From: Acetatifactor sp.
Lineage (GTDB): Bacteria > Bacillota > Clostridia > Lachnospirales > Lachnospiraceae
Direction of reading: 5' to 3'
Assembly: GCA_016303085.1 (NCBI GenBank)
Contig: JAEDMI010000094.1
Span: forward strand, 1-9,554
Length of the DNA: 9,554 nucleotides
Part shown: positions 1 to 6,474 of the stretch, piece after piece
Position numbering within the stretch: position 1 is the stretch's first letter
Layout of the letters: every line of letters begins with the position of its first letter
Notes under the pieces: generated by a model
What the model saw: only the letters and a program-made list of their open reading frames with translations
Database searches by the model: none
What the model was told of the DNA's origin: nothing
Made by a program: the position numbers and the translations under genes

Positions 1-42
1 CTATCAGTATTTATGCGGTGTATAAGCCTTTTATTTGCATTT

Positions 43-735
43 TTACACCTTAAAGCGGTACCCCACACCCCATATTGTTTCGATGTATTGGGGCTTTGCG
101 GTATCCTTCTCGATTTTCTCACGTATCTTTTTGATGTGTACGGTGACGGTTGCGATGTCTCCGATGGAATCCATGTCCCAAATCTCGCGGAACAGTTCTT
201 CCTTTGTATACACATGGTTGGGATTTTCCGCGAGAAAAGTCAGTAAATCAAACTCCTTTGTAGTAAAGGTCTTTTCCACACCGTCCACATAAACCCGGCG
301 TGCAGTCTTATCGATGCGGATGCCCCGAATCTCCACGATATCGTTCTGAGGCTTCTGGTTTGTACCCACCAGTCTCTCGTACCGCGCCATGTGCGCCTTC
401 ACTCGTGCCACCAACTCACTGGGGCTGAAGGGCTTTGTCATGTAATCGTCTGCCCCTAAGCCTAAACCTCTGATTTTGTCGATATCATCCTTCTTGGCAG
501 ACACCATCAGAATGGGAATATTCTTTTCCTCCCGGATTTTGCGGCACACCTCAAAGCCGTCCATGCCGGGCAACATCAAATCCAGAATGACCAGATTGTA
601 ATCGCCGTTCAGAGCTGTCGCCAGTCCCTCGTCTCCGGTATTGCAGATATCCACCTGAAAATCCGAAAGTTCCAGGTAATCCTTCTCCAAATCCGCAATA
701 GCAACCTCATCCTCAATAATCAAAATTTTACTCAT
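43..735 (-). CDS. OmpR/PhoB-family response regulator of the divergent two-component pair
   Basis: This is a 230-aa cytoplasmic DNA-binding response regulator. The N-terminal receiver domain (about residues 3-117) shows the acidic pair E8/D9, phospho-acceptor D52 in VILDLMLPG, S79 and K101 in TKPF. The C-terminal half (about 130-230) is a winged-helix domain ending in the typical WGVGYRFKV. Translation can be extended upstream to 819, but the start at 735 is preferred: it gives the canonical MSKILIIEDE beginning and has GGAGGAAAG just upstream. The partner kinase lies 5' on the same strand with a 110-nt gap, the reverse of the more common regulator-then-kinase order. I recall very similar regulators as common in Lachnospiraceae genomes, so a housekeeping envelope role is more likely than a van-specific one. 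The target genes cannot be read from the sequence. The family call is firm; the physiological role is unknown. Confidence 0.93.
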   Translation of the reverse strand: MSKILIIEDEVAIADLEKDYLELSDFQVDICNTGDEGLATALNGDYNLVILDLMLPGMDGFEVCRKIREEKNIPILMVSAKKDDIDKIRGLGLGADDYMTKPFSPSELVARVKAHMARYERLVGTNQKPQNDIVEIRGIRIDKTARRVYVDGVEKTFTTKEFDLLTFLAENPNHVYTKEELFREIWDMDSIGDIATVTVHIKKIREKIEKDTAKPQYIETIWGVGYRFKV

Positions 736-845
736 TTTATCTTTCCTCCATTCTACTCTACTGTCATAAACACACTCAACATACCTCATTAACAACGTCC
801 ATTTTGGTATATGACACACATGTCACTGTTGTTCCCGGCCTCTGT

Positions 846-2327
846 TTACACGTTATCCTGCAACTCGATATATTTTCTCAGCACAAAATGCATACAGGTT
901 CCTTCGCCTTCTTTCGCGGTAGCCCAGATATAGCCGCCGTGATCTTCAATAATCTTTTTTACAATGGAAAGACCGATGCCGCTGCCGCCCTGTGCTGAAT
1001 TGCGGGAAGCGTCGGTTCTGTAAAATCTCTCAAATATTTTGCTCAAATCCTTTTGTGCAATACCTTTTCCGTTATCCTCTATCTCAATGCGGATGGAATC
1101 CACCTCATCCAATATGCGGATGTCGATGACACCGTGGGGCTTATCCATATACTTTACACTGTTGCTTATAATATTATTGATGACCTTCTTCATCTGCTCC
1201 GGATCGGCTATGACAACTGTGTCAGGTGCTGCCAGATTGGAGTAGTTCAGTTCAATGTTTCGCTGCTCCAAATCCATGCCAACTTCCTCCAGACAGTCCC
1301 CGAAGTATTCCGCTACATTGATGCGGTGAAAATTGTATGGAATCCTGTTGTTGTCAATACGGGAGTAATAGGTCAGCTCATTAATCAGACGCTCCATGTC
1401 GTTGGCCTTATTGTAGATGGTCTTAATATACTTGTCCATCTTCTCCGGCGTATCGGCGACTCCGTCCATGATACCTTCCACATAGCCTTTAATTGCGGTA
1501 ATGGGGGTCTTCAAATCATGAGAGATATTGCTGACAAGCTCTCTGTTCTGTTCCTCGCTCTCTCTGCTCTCCTCCGTGGATTCCTTCAGCCTGAGCCGCA
1601 TATCCTCGTAGTTACGGTACAAATCACCGATTTCACCTTTTGCATCTGTTTGCAGGGCATATTCAAAATTGCCCTCCTTAATCTTCCGCATGGCTACATT
1701 CAGTTCATTGACGGGATTGAACACACCCTTGTGAATCCACTGGGTCAACATGATACTGGTAAAAATCAGTATCAACAGAATTGCTATAAACATATCAATG
1801 AGCAGATGTTTGGAAATCAAGGAATTTGCCTTGGTAACCACAAAGGCACTTCCCTCATCACCGTCAGGAAAAAGAAAATCCACCTGCTTTACAAATTTGT
1901 CAAATTCATCATAGTAAAATCCCGAATCCTCGGAGATGTTTCCGTCACCATACCCCGGAAGCTTGGGAAAAATTGCCTTTGCAGCCTCCTCATTCCCCGC
2001 GTAATAAAGTTCCGCGCCCTTCCGGACGATAATGTATGTAGATTTTCTCGCAATTTCGGAATTTACGCGCTCCAAATATTCCTTGTCCGCCAATCTGGAA
2101 GCATCGGCTTTCACCTGATTCTGAAGTACATAGAAAGCCTTATCTGTGGATTCCACAATCTCCTGCATGTTCTCGGAGACAACCGAGTAATCAAACTCTG
2201 CTGCCGGAAAACCCTTCTGTACATTCATCAGATACAGGCCGATACCACAGAATGCCAGAGAGGTCAGCATCAGGGGCAGAACAATAATCGTTATAAAGGT
2301 GACATAAAGCCGCGTCTTAAATTTCAT
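846..2327 (-). CDS. Membrane sensor histidine kinase (HAMP-HisKA-HATPase) with extracytoplasmic sensor domain
   Basis: This is a 493-aa sensor kinase. TM1 is at about residues 8-33 and TM2 at about 174-196. They flank an extracytoplasmic domain of roughly 140 residues that I do not recognise. A HAMP linker (about 197-250, with P205 in FNPVNEL) leads to the HisKA H-box, phospho-accepting H270 in SNISHDLKTP. The ATPase domain has an N-box around N385/N389, the G1 box DNGKG (418-422), the F-box IFERFYR (431-437) and the G2 box GGSGIGLSI (447-455), so all catalytic motifs are present. The start at 2327 is supported by AAAGGAG seven bases upstream on the minus strand. It is transcribed divergently from vanR and precedes its likely partner regulator at 43-735. 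Its motifs differ from those of the VanS kinase in this window (normal DNGKG here), so it is a separate system. Its ligand is unknown. Confidence 0.93.
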   Translation of the reverse strand: MKFKTRLYVTFITIIVLPLMLTSLAFCGIGLYLMNVQKGFPAAEFDYSVVSENMQEIVESTDKAFYVLQNQVKADASRLADKEYLERVNSEIARKSTYIIVRKGAELYYAGNEEAAKAIFPKLPGYGDGNISEDSGFYYDEFDKFVKQVDFLFPDGDEGSAFVVTKANSLISKHLLIDMFIAILLILIFTSIMLTQWIHKGVFNPVNELNVAMRKIKEGNFEYALQTDAKGEIGDLYRNYEDMRLRLKESTEESRESEEQNRELVSNISHDLKTPITAIKGYVEGIMDGVADTPEKMDKYIKTIYNKANDMERLINELTYYSRIDNNRIPYNFHRINVAEYFGDCLEEVGMDLEQRNIELNYSNLAAPDTVVIADPEQMKKVINNIISNSVKYMDKPHGVIDIRILDEVDSIRIEIEDNGKGIAQKDLSKIFERFYRTDASRNSAQGGSGIGLSIVKKIIEDHGGYIWATAKEGEGTCMHFVLRKYIELQDNV

Positions 2328-2347
2328 GAGAAATCTCCTTTGCGGTC

Positions 2348-2353
2348 ATTATA
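2348..2353 (-). promoter_or_regulatory. Candidate -10 box of the divergent kinase-regulator operon
   Basis: On the minus strand a perfect TATAAT lies about 20 bases upstream of the kinase start codon. The best -35 resemblance, TTTACA, is at a long 20-bp spacing. Transcription would begin almost at the AAAGGAG ribosome binding site, leaving a leader of about 14 nt. The hexamer match is exact, but the poor -35 and very short leader make this tentative. Confidence 0.35.
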
Positions 2354-2412
2354 CCACTTTTCACAACAGAATGTGTAAATTCAGAAAGATATTATCATTA
2401 AAAAAAAATAAA

Positions 2413-2433
2413 CTTACGATTTTCTTACAATTT
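2413..2433 (+). promoter_or_regulatory. Tandem direct repeats upstream of vanR, candidate VanR binding site
   Basis: Two copies of a 10-bp motif, CTTACGATTT (2413-2422) and CTTACAATTT (2424-2433), follow each other at an 11-bp period. OmpR/PhoB-family regulators bind direct repeats at about this period. The motif reappears in the same orientation upstream of vanG (4415-4446), where the last copy is CTTAGGATTT and is also followed by CG. A third, looser TTACGA lies at 2454-2459. The position, 108 bp upstream of the vanR start, fits autoregulation by VanR. The boxes could also act on the divergent kinase gene. Confidence 0.55.
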
Positions 2434-2444
2434 CGTGTGTCATC

Positions 2445-2480
2445 TTTACTTTTTTACGACAAGAATATAGGATATATGAT
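2445..2480 (+). promoter_or_regulatory. Candidate vanR-vanS promoter
   Basis: Two overlapping weak sigma-A readings are possible. One has -35 TTTACT (2445-2450) and -10 TAGGAT (2468-2473), with a 17-bp spacer. The other has -10 TATGAT (2475-2480) with -35 TTTTAC (2452-2457), also 17 bp. Either lies just downstream of the tandem repeats at 2413-2433, as expected for a promoter that needs an activator. The remaining leader to the vanR start is about 55-60 nt. The exact start site cannot be decided from sequence. Confidence 0.4.
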
Positions 2481-2540
2481 ACAGGCATATATAATTACCA
2501 TTGCCGCAATACTGCATTTTGCGACATCATGAGGGGAAGT

Positions 2541-3233
2541 ATGAACGAGAAAATATTGATTGTGGATGACGAAGAATCTATTGCAGACCTGGTAGAGGTT
2601 TATCTGCAAAACGAAGGGTATCGGGTTTGTAAATTTTACAATGCCGCCGATGCACTCTCCTGTTTGGAACAAGAGGAGTTAAGCCTCGCCATTCTGGATG
2701 TGATGCTGCCGGATATGGACGGCTTTACCCTCTGCCGGAAAATCAGGGAAAAATATCTTTTTCCCATTATCATGCTGACGGCGAAAGTGGAGGATATGGA
2801 CAAAATTACGGGGCTGACGCTGGGCGCGGACGACTATATAACCAAGCCTTTCAATCCCCTGGAACTGATTGCCCGTGTCAAAACGCAGCTCCGGCGCTAT
2901 ACCCGTTATAATATAAGCGAAATGCCTGCCGCCGTGGAAGAAATCTCCATCAGAGGACTTCGCATCTCGAAGGACAGCCACAAATGCTTTCTGAACGAGA
3001 AGGAGCTGTCACTGACTCCGCTGGAATTCAATATCTTACTGTATCTCTGTGAACACAGAGGAAAAGTTGTACCTTCGGAGGAACTTTTCGCTGCGGTCTG
3101 GGGAGAAGCCTATCTTGACAGCAATAACACCGTCATGACGCACATTGCCAGACTCCGGGAGAAAATGAAAGAACCGGCACGAAAACCGAAATATGTAAAG
3201 ACAGTATGGGGGGTGGGATATACCATTGAGTAA
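2541..3233 (+). CDS. vanR: VanR-type response regulator of the vanG cluster
   Basis: This is a 230-aa OmpR-family regulator, expected to activate the van resistance genes when phosphorylated by VanS. The receiver domain (about 4-118) has D9/D10, phospho-acceptor D53 in AILDVMLPD, T80 and K102 in TKPF. The winged-helix effector domain follows (about 132-230), ending in VWGVGYTIE. The start at 2541 is chosen over an ATG four codons upstream (2529) because GAGGGG lies at the right distance before it and the protein then begins MNEKILIVDDEE, as the family does. The gene overlaps vanS by 8 nt, implying translational coupling. Upstream lie candidate binding repeats (2413-2433). The name comes from position: it is fused in operon with a VanS-like kinase ahead of vanG-vanXY-vanT. 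The regulator sequence alone would only support 'OmpR family'. Confidence 0.9.
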   Translation: MNEKILIVDDEESIADLVEVYLQNEGYRVCKFYNAADALSCLEQEELSLAILDVMLPDMDGFTLCRKIREKYLFPIIMLTAKVEDMDKITGLTLGADDYITKPFNPLELIARVKTQLRRYTRYNISEMPAAVEEISIRGLRISKDSHKCFLNEKELSLTPLEFNILLYLCEHRGKVVPSEELFAAVWGEAYLDSNNTVMTHIARLREKMKEPARKPKYVKTVWGVGYTIE

Positions 3234-4419
3234 ACTATCATACATAAAGAAAAAAATACAGCAATTGAAACTTCACCTTGGCAAAAAGCCTCTCAGCAGT
3301 TACGGTAAACGGACAACCCTACAAATTATGTTCCAATACGCTTTGTCCATCATTATTTATCCCATAGCCTGTTTCTTTCTGTTTATTCTGGCTGCCAACG
3401 GCTACACCGCCTACCGGAAAATTACTCATGATGAATCCAGCATCATCTTCTGGTTCGCCCAGATGTTTCGGGATACCATACTCCTCTGGGCTATTATAGC
3501 CGGAATCCTCGGCTGGATTGTACTGACCCGGCATTTTATAGGCAAGCCCCTGCGCTATCTGGACGAACTCATATCCGCGGCAGAAGCGTTGTCTGTTCCC
3601 GGGGATACCCCCATCTCCCTCTCCCCCGCCCTGAAGGAGGTACAGGACAGTCTGAATCTAACCAGAGAACAGTCCCTCCGCAACGCTATGCTGGCAAAAG
3701 AAGCCGAGCAGCGGAAAAACGACCTGATTGTCTATCTGGCACACGATTTAAAAACTCCTCTGACCAGCGTCATCGGTTATCTGACACTGCTGCAGGATGA
3801 GCCGCAGATTTCTGTGGAGCTTCGGGCACGTTATACAGGAATTGCCTTGGAAAAGGCATTACGCCTGGAGGATCTGATAAATGAATTTTTCGATATTACA
3901 AGGTTCAATCTGACCTCTCTGACCCCGGAAAATCAAAGAATTAATCTAAGCCGTATGTTGGAGCAGGTTGCCAGCGAATTTTTACCCATCCTGTCGGAAA
4001 AAGAGTTGTCCTGGCATGCGGATATTCAGCCTGATGTAGAACTGCTATGCGACCCGGACAAGCTGGAACGGGTTTTTGACAATCTGATTCGCAATGCAGT
4101 CAATTACAGCTACCCCAACACGGAAATTCTGCTTTCCATGAAACAGGTACAGGGCACGGTTTCCGACCGTGATACTGTCTCCGGGTATATTCTGATTACC
4201 GTCCGCAACCACGGGAAAACCATTCCGCCGGACAAGCTGGAGCGCATTTTTGAACAGTTCTTCCGTTTGGATTCCTCCCGTTCTTCCTCCACGGGAGGTG
4301 CGGGGCTGGGTCTTGCCATCTCAAAGGAAATCGTGGAGTTGCACGACGGAACCATCACTGCTGCGAGCGAAAATGAGAGCGTCACATTTACCGTAAAACT
4401 GCCTGTAAGAAATTCGTAG
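3226..4419 (+). CDS. vanS: VanS-type membrane sensor histidine kinase
   Basis: This 397-aa kinase is expected to sense glycopeptide action at the membrane and phosphorylate VanR. It has two membrane spans (about residues 37-58 and 85-101) with an extracytoplasmic loop of only about 26 residues, then a HAMP-like linker. The phospho-accepting histidine is H173 in YLAHDLKTPLT, and N290 sits in the N-box NLIRNAVNY. The G1 region reads RNHGKTIPPDKLERIFEQFF (327-346) in place of the usual DxGxG. This is followed by RLDSSRSSSTGGAGLGLAIS (347-366), a combination characteristic of VanS proteins. The start is a TTG lying inside the last codons of vanR, with GGTGGGA upstream, and it keeps a basic cytoplasmic N-terminus. 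A later ATG at residue 35 would remove that segment but is much less well placed. The stop codon overlaps the first of the direct repeats feeding vanG. Confidence 0.92.
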   Translation: MSKLSYIKKKIQQLKLHLGKKPLSSYGKRTTLQIMFQYALSIIIYPIACFFLFILAANGYTAYRKITHDESSIIFWFAQMFRDTILLWAIIAGILGWIVLTRHFIGKPLRYLDELISAAEALSVPGDTPISLSPALKEVQDSLNLTREQSLRNAMLAKEAEQRKNDLIVYLAHDLKTPLTSVIGYLTLLQDEPQISVELRARYTGIALEKALRLEDLINEFFDITRFNLTSLTPENQRINLSRMLEQVASEFLPILSEKELSWHADIQPDVELLCDPDKLERVFDNLIRNAVNYSYPNTEILLSMKQVQGTVSDRDTVSGYILITVRNHGKTIPPDKLERIFEQFFRLDSSRSSSTGGAGLGLAISKEIVELHDGTITAASENESVTFTVKLPVRNS

Positions 4420-4446
4420 GATTTTACTCAGAATTTCTTAGGATTT
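4415..4446 (+). promoter_or_regulatory. Tandem direct repeats upstream of vanG, candidate VanR operator
   Basis: Three copies of a 10-bp motif run head to tail: CGTAGGATTT (4415-4424), CTCAGAATTT (4427-4436) and CTTAGGATTT (4437-4446). The outer two are exactly 22 bp apart, two helical turns. The array begins inside the last codons of vanS. The same motif in the same orientation lies upstream of vanR (2413-2433). It also resembles, from memory, the TCGTA-rich VanR box of enterococcal van operons. This is the best candidate site for induced transcription of vanG-vanXY-vanT. No convincing -35/-10 pair follows. Confidence 0.6.
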
Positions 4447-4472
4447 CGGAAATAGAACCTAAATAGATAAGG

Positions 4473-4516
4473 CACTCTGTTCTGATACACTTTCTGTATC
4501 GGACAGAGTGTTTTTT
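4473..4516 (+). terminator. Intrinsic terminator between vanS and vanG
   Basis: The arm CACTCTGT (4473-4480) pairs perfectly with ACAGAGTG (4503-4510). An inner arm GATACA (4484-4489) pairs with TGTATC (4495-4500) around a CTTTC loop, with a small internal bulge between the two stems. Six T residues follow at 4511-4516. This is a textbook rho-independent terminator, oriented to end vanR-vanS transcripts 54 nt after the vanS stop and 71 nt before the vanG start. It implies separate transcription, or controlled read-through, of the resistance genes. Confidence 0.88.
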
Positions 4517-4546
4517 ATATGCCAAAGGTAATGCCCCCTTGCAAAG

Positions 4547-4569
4547 CATTCTGTCACTTCATTCTGTCA
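4547..4569 (+). repeat. Perfect 10-bp direct repeat in the vanG leader
   Basis: CATTCTGTCA occurs at 4547-4556 and again at 4560-4569, separated by CTT. The pair ends directly before the purine-rich GGAAAGGA that probably serves as the vanG ribosome binding site. A perfect 10-mer repeated within 23 bp is unlikely by chance, but no function is evident. Confidence 0.6.
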
Positions 4570-4587
4570 GGAAAGGACTCTGCATTT

Positions 4588-5664
4588 ATGAAAAAGAAAA
4601 ATGTATTAATATTTTTCGGAGGCTGCTCCTCCGAGTACAGCGTATCTCTCTCCTCCGCCTCCGGCGCTATCCTCAATCTGGACAGGTCCGTGTACAATCC
4701 GGTTACGGTAGGAATCACGGAAACCGGAAAATGGCTCTACTATACAGGTTCCGTGGAGAAAATACTGGAAAATACCTGGCAGGCGGAACCGACCAATATC
4801 CCCGCCGTACTCTCCCCAAATCGCGGCGAAAAATGTCTGCTCTTATTAAAGGAATCCGGCATTGAAAGAATTCCCGTTGATGTGGCATTGCCGATACTCC
4901 ACGGCAGAAACGGGGAAGACGGTACCTTACAGGGGCTGATTGAGTTGGCCGGTATTCCGCTGGCGGGCTGCGGCACTTTGGCCTCCGCCCTGTGCATGGA
5001 CAAGGACAGAGCGCACAGGCTTGCTTCTATGGTGGGAGTACGGGTACCGAAAGCGCTGGTGTTGGATTCCGAAAGTACCGGGGAGCATAGCAAAGCATAT
5101 GCCCCCGGCACAGCAGCACAGACCTTTGCAGAGGAAGTCGGGTATCCCCTCTATGTAAAGCCTGTGAAAGCCGGTTCCTCCTATGGTGTTACAAAGGTAA
5201 ACTGCCCCGGCGAGCTGGCTCCCGCAATCTCTCTTGCTTTCCGTTACGACAGTCAAGTCATTCTGGAGGAGAACATTGAGGGCTTTGAAGTGGGCTGCGC
5301 CGTGCTGGGCACTGCCGAACTGATTACGGGAGAGGTAGATGAGATTGAACTTTCAGGCGGCTTTTTCGATTTTACGGAAAAATATACCCTGAAAACCTCA
5401 TCTATCCATGTGCCCGCCAGAATTTCTGCGGCAAAATCTGAAGAAATCAAGAAAACCGCAAAGCGCATCTACCGTGCTCTGGGCTGCAGCGGCTTTGCCC
5501 GGGTAGATATGTTTCTGACTCCTTCGGGTGAAATTGTATTCAATGAGATCAACACGATTCCCGGCTTTACTGAGCACAGCCGTTACCCCGGCATGATGAA
5601 AGCTGCGGGGTATTCCTTCCGGGAGGTACTGACAAAAATCATAGAACAGGCGGTGGGAGTATGA
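4588..5664 (+). CDS. vanG: VanG-type D-alanine--D-serine ligase
   Basis: This ATP-grasp ligase joins D-Ala to D-Ser to make the altered dipeptide for peptidoglycan precursors. The 358-aa length is close to the roughly 350 of known VanG. Visible motifs are FFGGCSSEYSVSLSSAS near the N-terminus (E16 region), LHGRNGEDGTLQG (104-116), ALCMDKDRAH (134-143), KPVKAGSSYG (191-200), the omega-loop GGFFDFTEKYTLK (257-269) with EKY in place of the KY of D-Ala-D-Lac ligases, and the metal-binding FNEINTIPGFT (318-328). Near-identity of these blocks to remembered enterococcal VanG separates it from housekeeping Ddl and from VanA/B. The reading frame is open back to an ATG at 4519, but the start at 4588 is preferred: it gives the family N-terminus, is preceded by GGAAAGGA, and lies beyond the terminator T-tract. 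Its stop overlaps the vanXY start (ATGA). Confidence 0.95.
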   Translation: MKKKNVLIFFGGCSSEYSVSLSSASGAILNLDRSVYNPVTVGITETGKWLYYTGSVEKILENTWQAEPTNIPAVLSPNRGEKCLLLLKESGIERIPVDVALPILHGRNGEDGTLQGLIELAGIPLAGCGTLASALCMDKDRAHRLASMVGVRVPKALVLDSESTGEHSKAYAPGTAAQTFAEEVGYPLYVKPVKAGSSYGVTKVNCPGELAPAISLAFRYDSQVILEENIEGFEVGCAVLGTAELITGEVDEIELSGGFFDFTEKYTLKTSSIHVPARISAAKSEEIKKTAKRIYRALGCSGFARVDMFLTPSGEIVFNEINTIPGFTEHSRYPGMMKAAGYSFREVLTKIIEQAVGV

Positions 5665-6470
5665 GCACAATTACTTTATCGAAAGAGCAGATTCACAAGG
5701 GCAATCTGATTCTGGTAAACAGAGAATACGGTACTCAGCCGGCATCGGAGGAACCTCTCGCTCCTGCTTCCGATGCCGCACCCGAAATTTTGCTTCAGCG
5801 CTGTGCTGCTACCCTTTTAAATCAGCTGATGCAGGAAATCCAAGGCTGGCACTCCATCGTCCCCGTCAGCGGCTGGCGTTCCGGGGAAGAACAACAGCAA
5901 ATCTGGGACAACACCCTGCGTGAGAGCGGTCTCGCTTTTACGGAAAAATACGTGGCTGTACCGGGACACAGCGAACACCAGACCGGGCTTGCCATTGACC
6001 TGGGGTTGAAACAGGAACATATCGACTTTATCTGTCCCGATTTCCCCGACACGGGAATTTGCCGCATCTTTCGACAAAAGGCTGCCAAATATGGCTTTAT
6101 TCTCCGCTACCCCGCAGGAAAGGAAAAGATTACAGGTATAGGACACGAGCCATGGCATTTCCGATATGTGGGCATCCCTCATGCCAAAATTATGGAAGAA
6201 AATGAGTTGACTCTGGAAGAGTACATGGAATTTATCAGACAGTATCCCCACGGAGCTAAGGCTTACCGCTTTCAGAGCGGCATACAGGAAATAGCTGTCT
6301 CCTTTCTAAGCGGTCGGCACTGCGGCTGTACATTCCCCGATAAAGCCGATTTCCCCACGCTCCATGTCAACACTGCTCCGGTTTCCGCTGTAATCAACCT
6401 TCCCGACCATCACCCTTACACCGTCTCAGGCAACAATATAGACGGCTTTATTCTGACAGAATGGAGATAG
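5661..6470 (+). CDS. vanXY: VanXY-type D,D-dipeptidase/D,D-carboxypeptidase
   Basis: This M15-family zinc peptidase is expected to cleave D-Ala-D-Ala and to trim the terminal D-Ala from UDP-MurNAc-pentapeptide, so that only D-Ser-ended precursors persist. The zinc ligands are H106 and D113 in SEHQTGLAIDL and H166 in EPWHFRYVG; the catalytic base is E163 of the HEPWH motif. SGWRSGEEQ (70-78) and KYVAVPGHSEH (96-106) are further family blocks. No signal peptide or membrane segment is visible, consistent with the cytoplasmic VanXY enzymes rather than membrane VanY. At 269 aa it is slightly longer than enterococcal VanXYG (about 254). Residues from about 200 onwards form a tail outside the catalytic core, with GRHCGC (218-223) and a VSGNNIDGFILT ending. 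The start ATG overlaps the vanG stop by 4 nt, indicating translational coupling. Confidence 0.94.
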   Translation: MSTITLSKEQIHKGNLILVNREYGTQPASEEPLAPASDAAPEILLQRCAATLLNQLMQEIQGWHSIVPVSGWRSGEEQQQIWDNTLRESGLAFTEKYVAVPGHSEHQTGLAIDLGLKQEHIDFICPDFPDTGICRIFRQKAAKYGFILRYPAGKEKITGIGHEPWHFRYVGIPHAKIMEENELTLEEYMEFIRQYPHGAKAYRFQSGIQEIAVSFLSGRHCGCTFPDKADFPTLHVNTAPVSAVINLPDHHPYTVSGNNIDGFILTEWR

Positions 6471-6474
6471 ACGA

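Noticed and set aside
17..49. GGTGTA/TACACC inverted repeat as a terminator for the leftward operon
   Set aside because: The stem is only 6 bp with a 21-nt loop, overlaps the regulator stop codon, and lacks a T-tract in the right place.
736..819. N-terminal extension of the divergent response regulator
   Set aside because: The longer start adds 28 residues unlike the family. The strong GGAGGAAAG before 735 and the MSKILIIEDE beginning favour the shorter form.
1053..2378. 441-codon open frame on the plus strand
   Set aside because: It lies wholly opposite the sensor kinase gene, resembles no known protein, and has no ribosome binding site of note. It is an antisense shadow of that gene.
2454..2672. 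Small minus-strand open frame across the vanR start
   Set aside because: It overlaps the vanR promoter and 5' coding region, and has no recognisable protein features or ribosome binding site.
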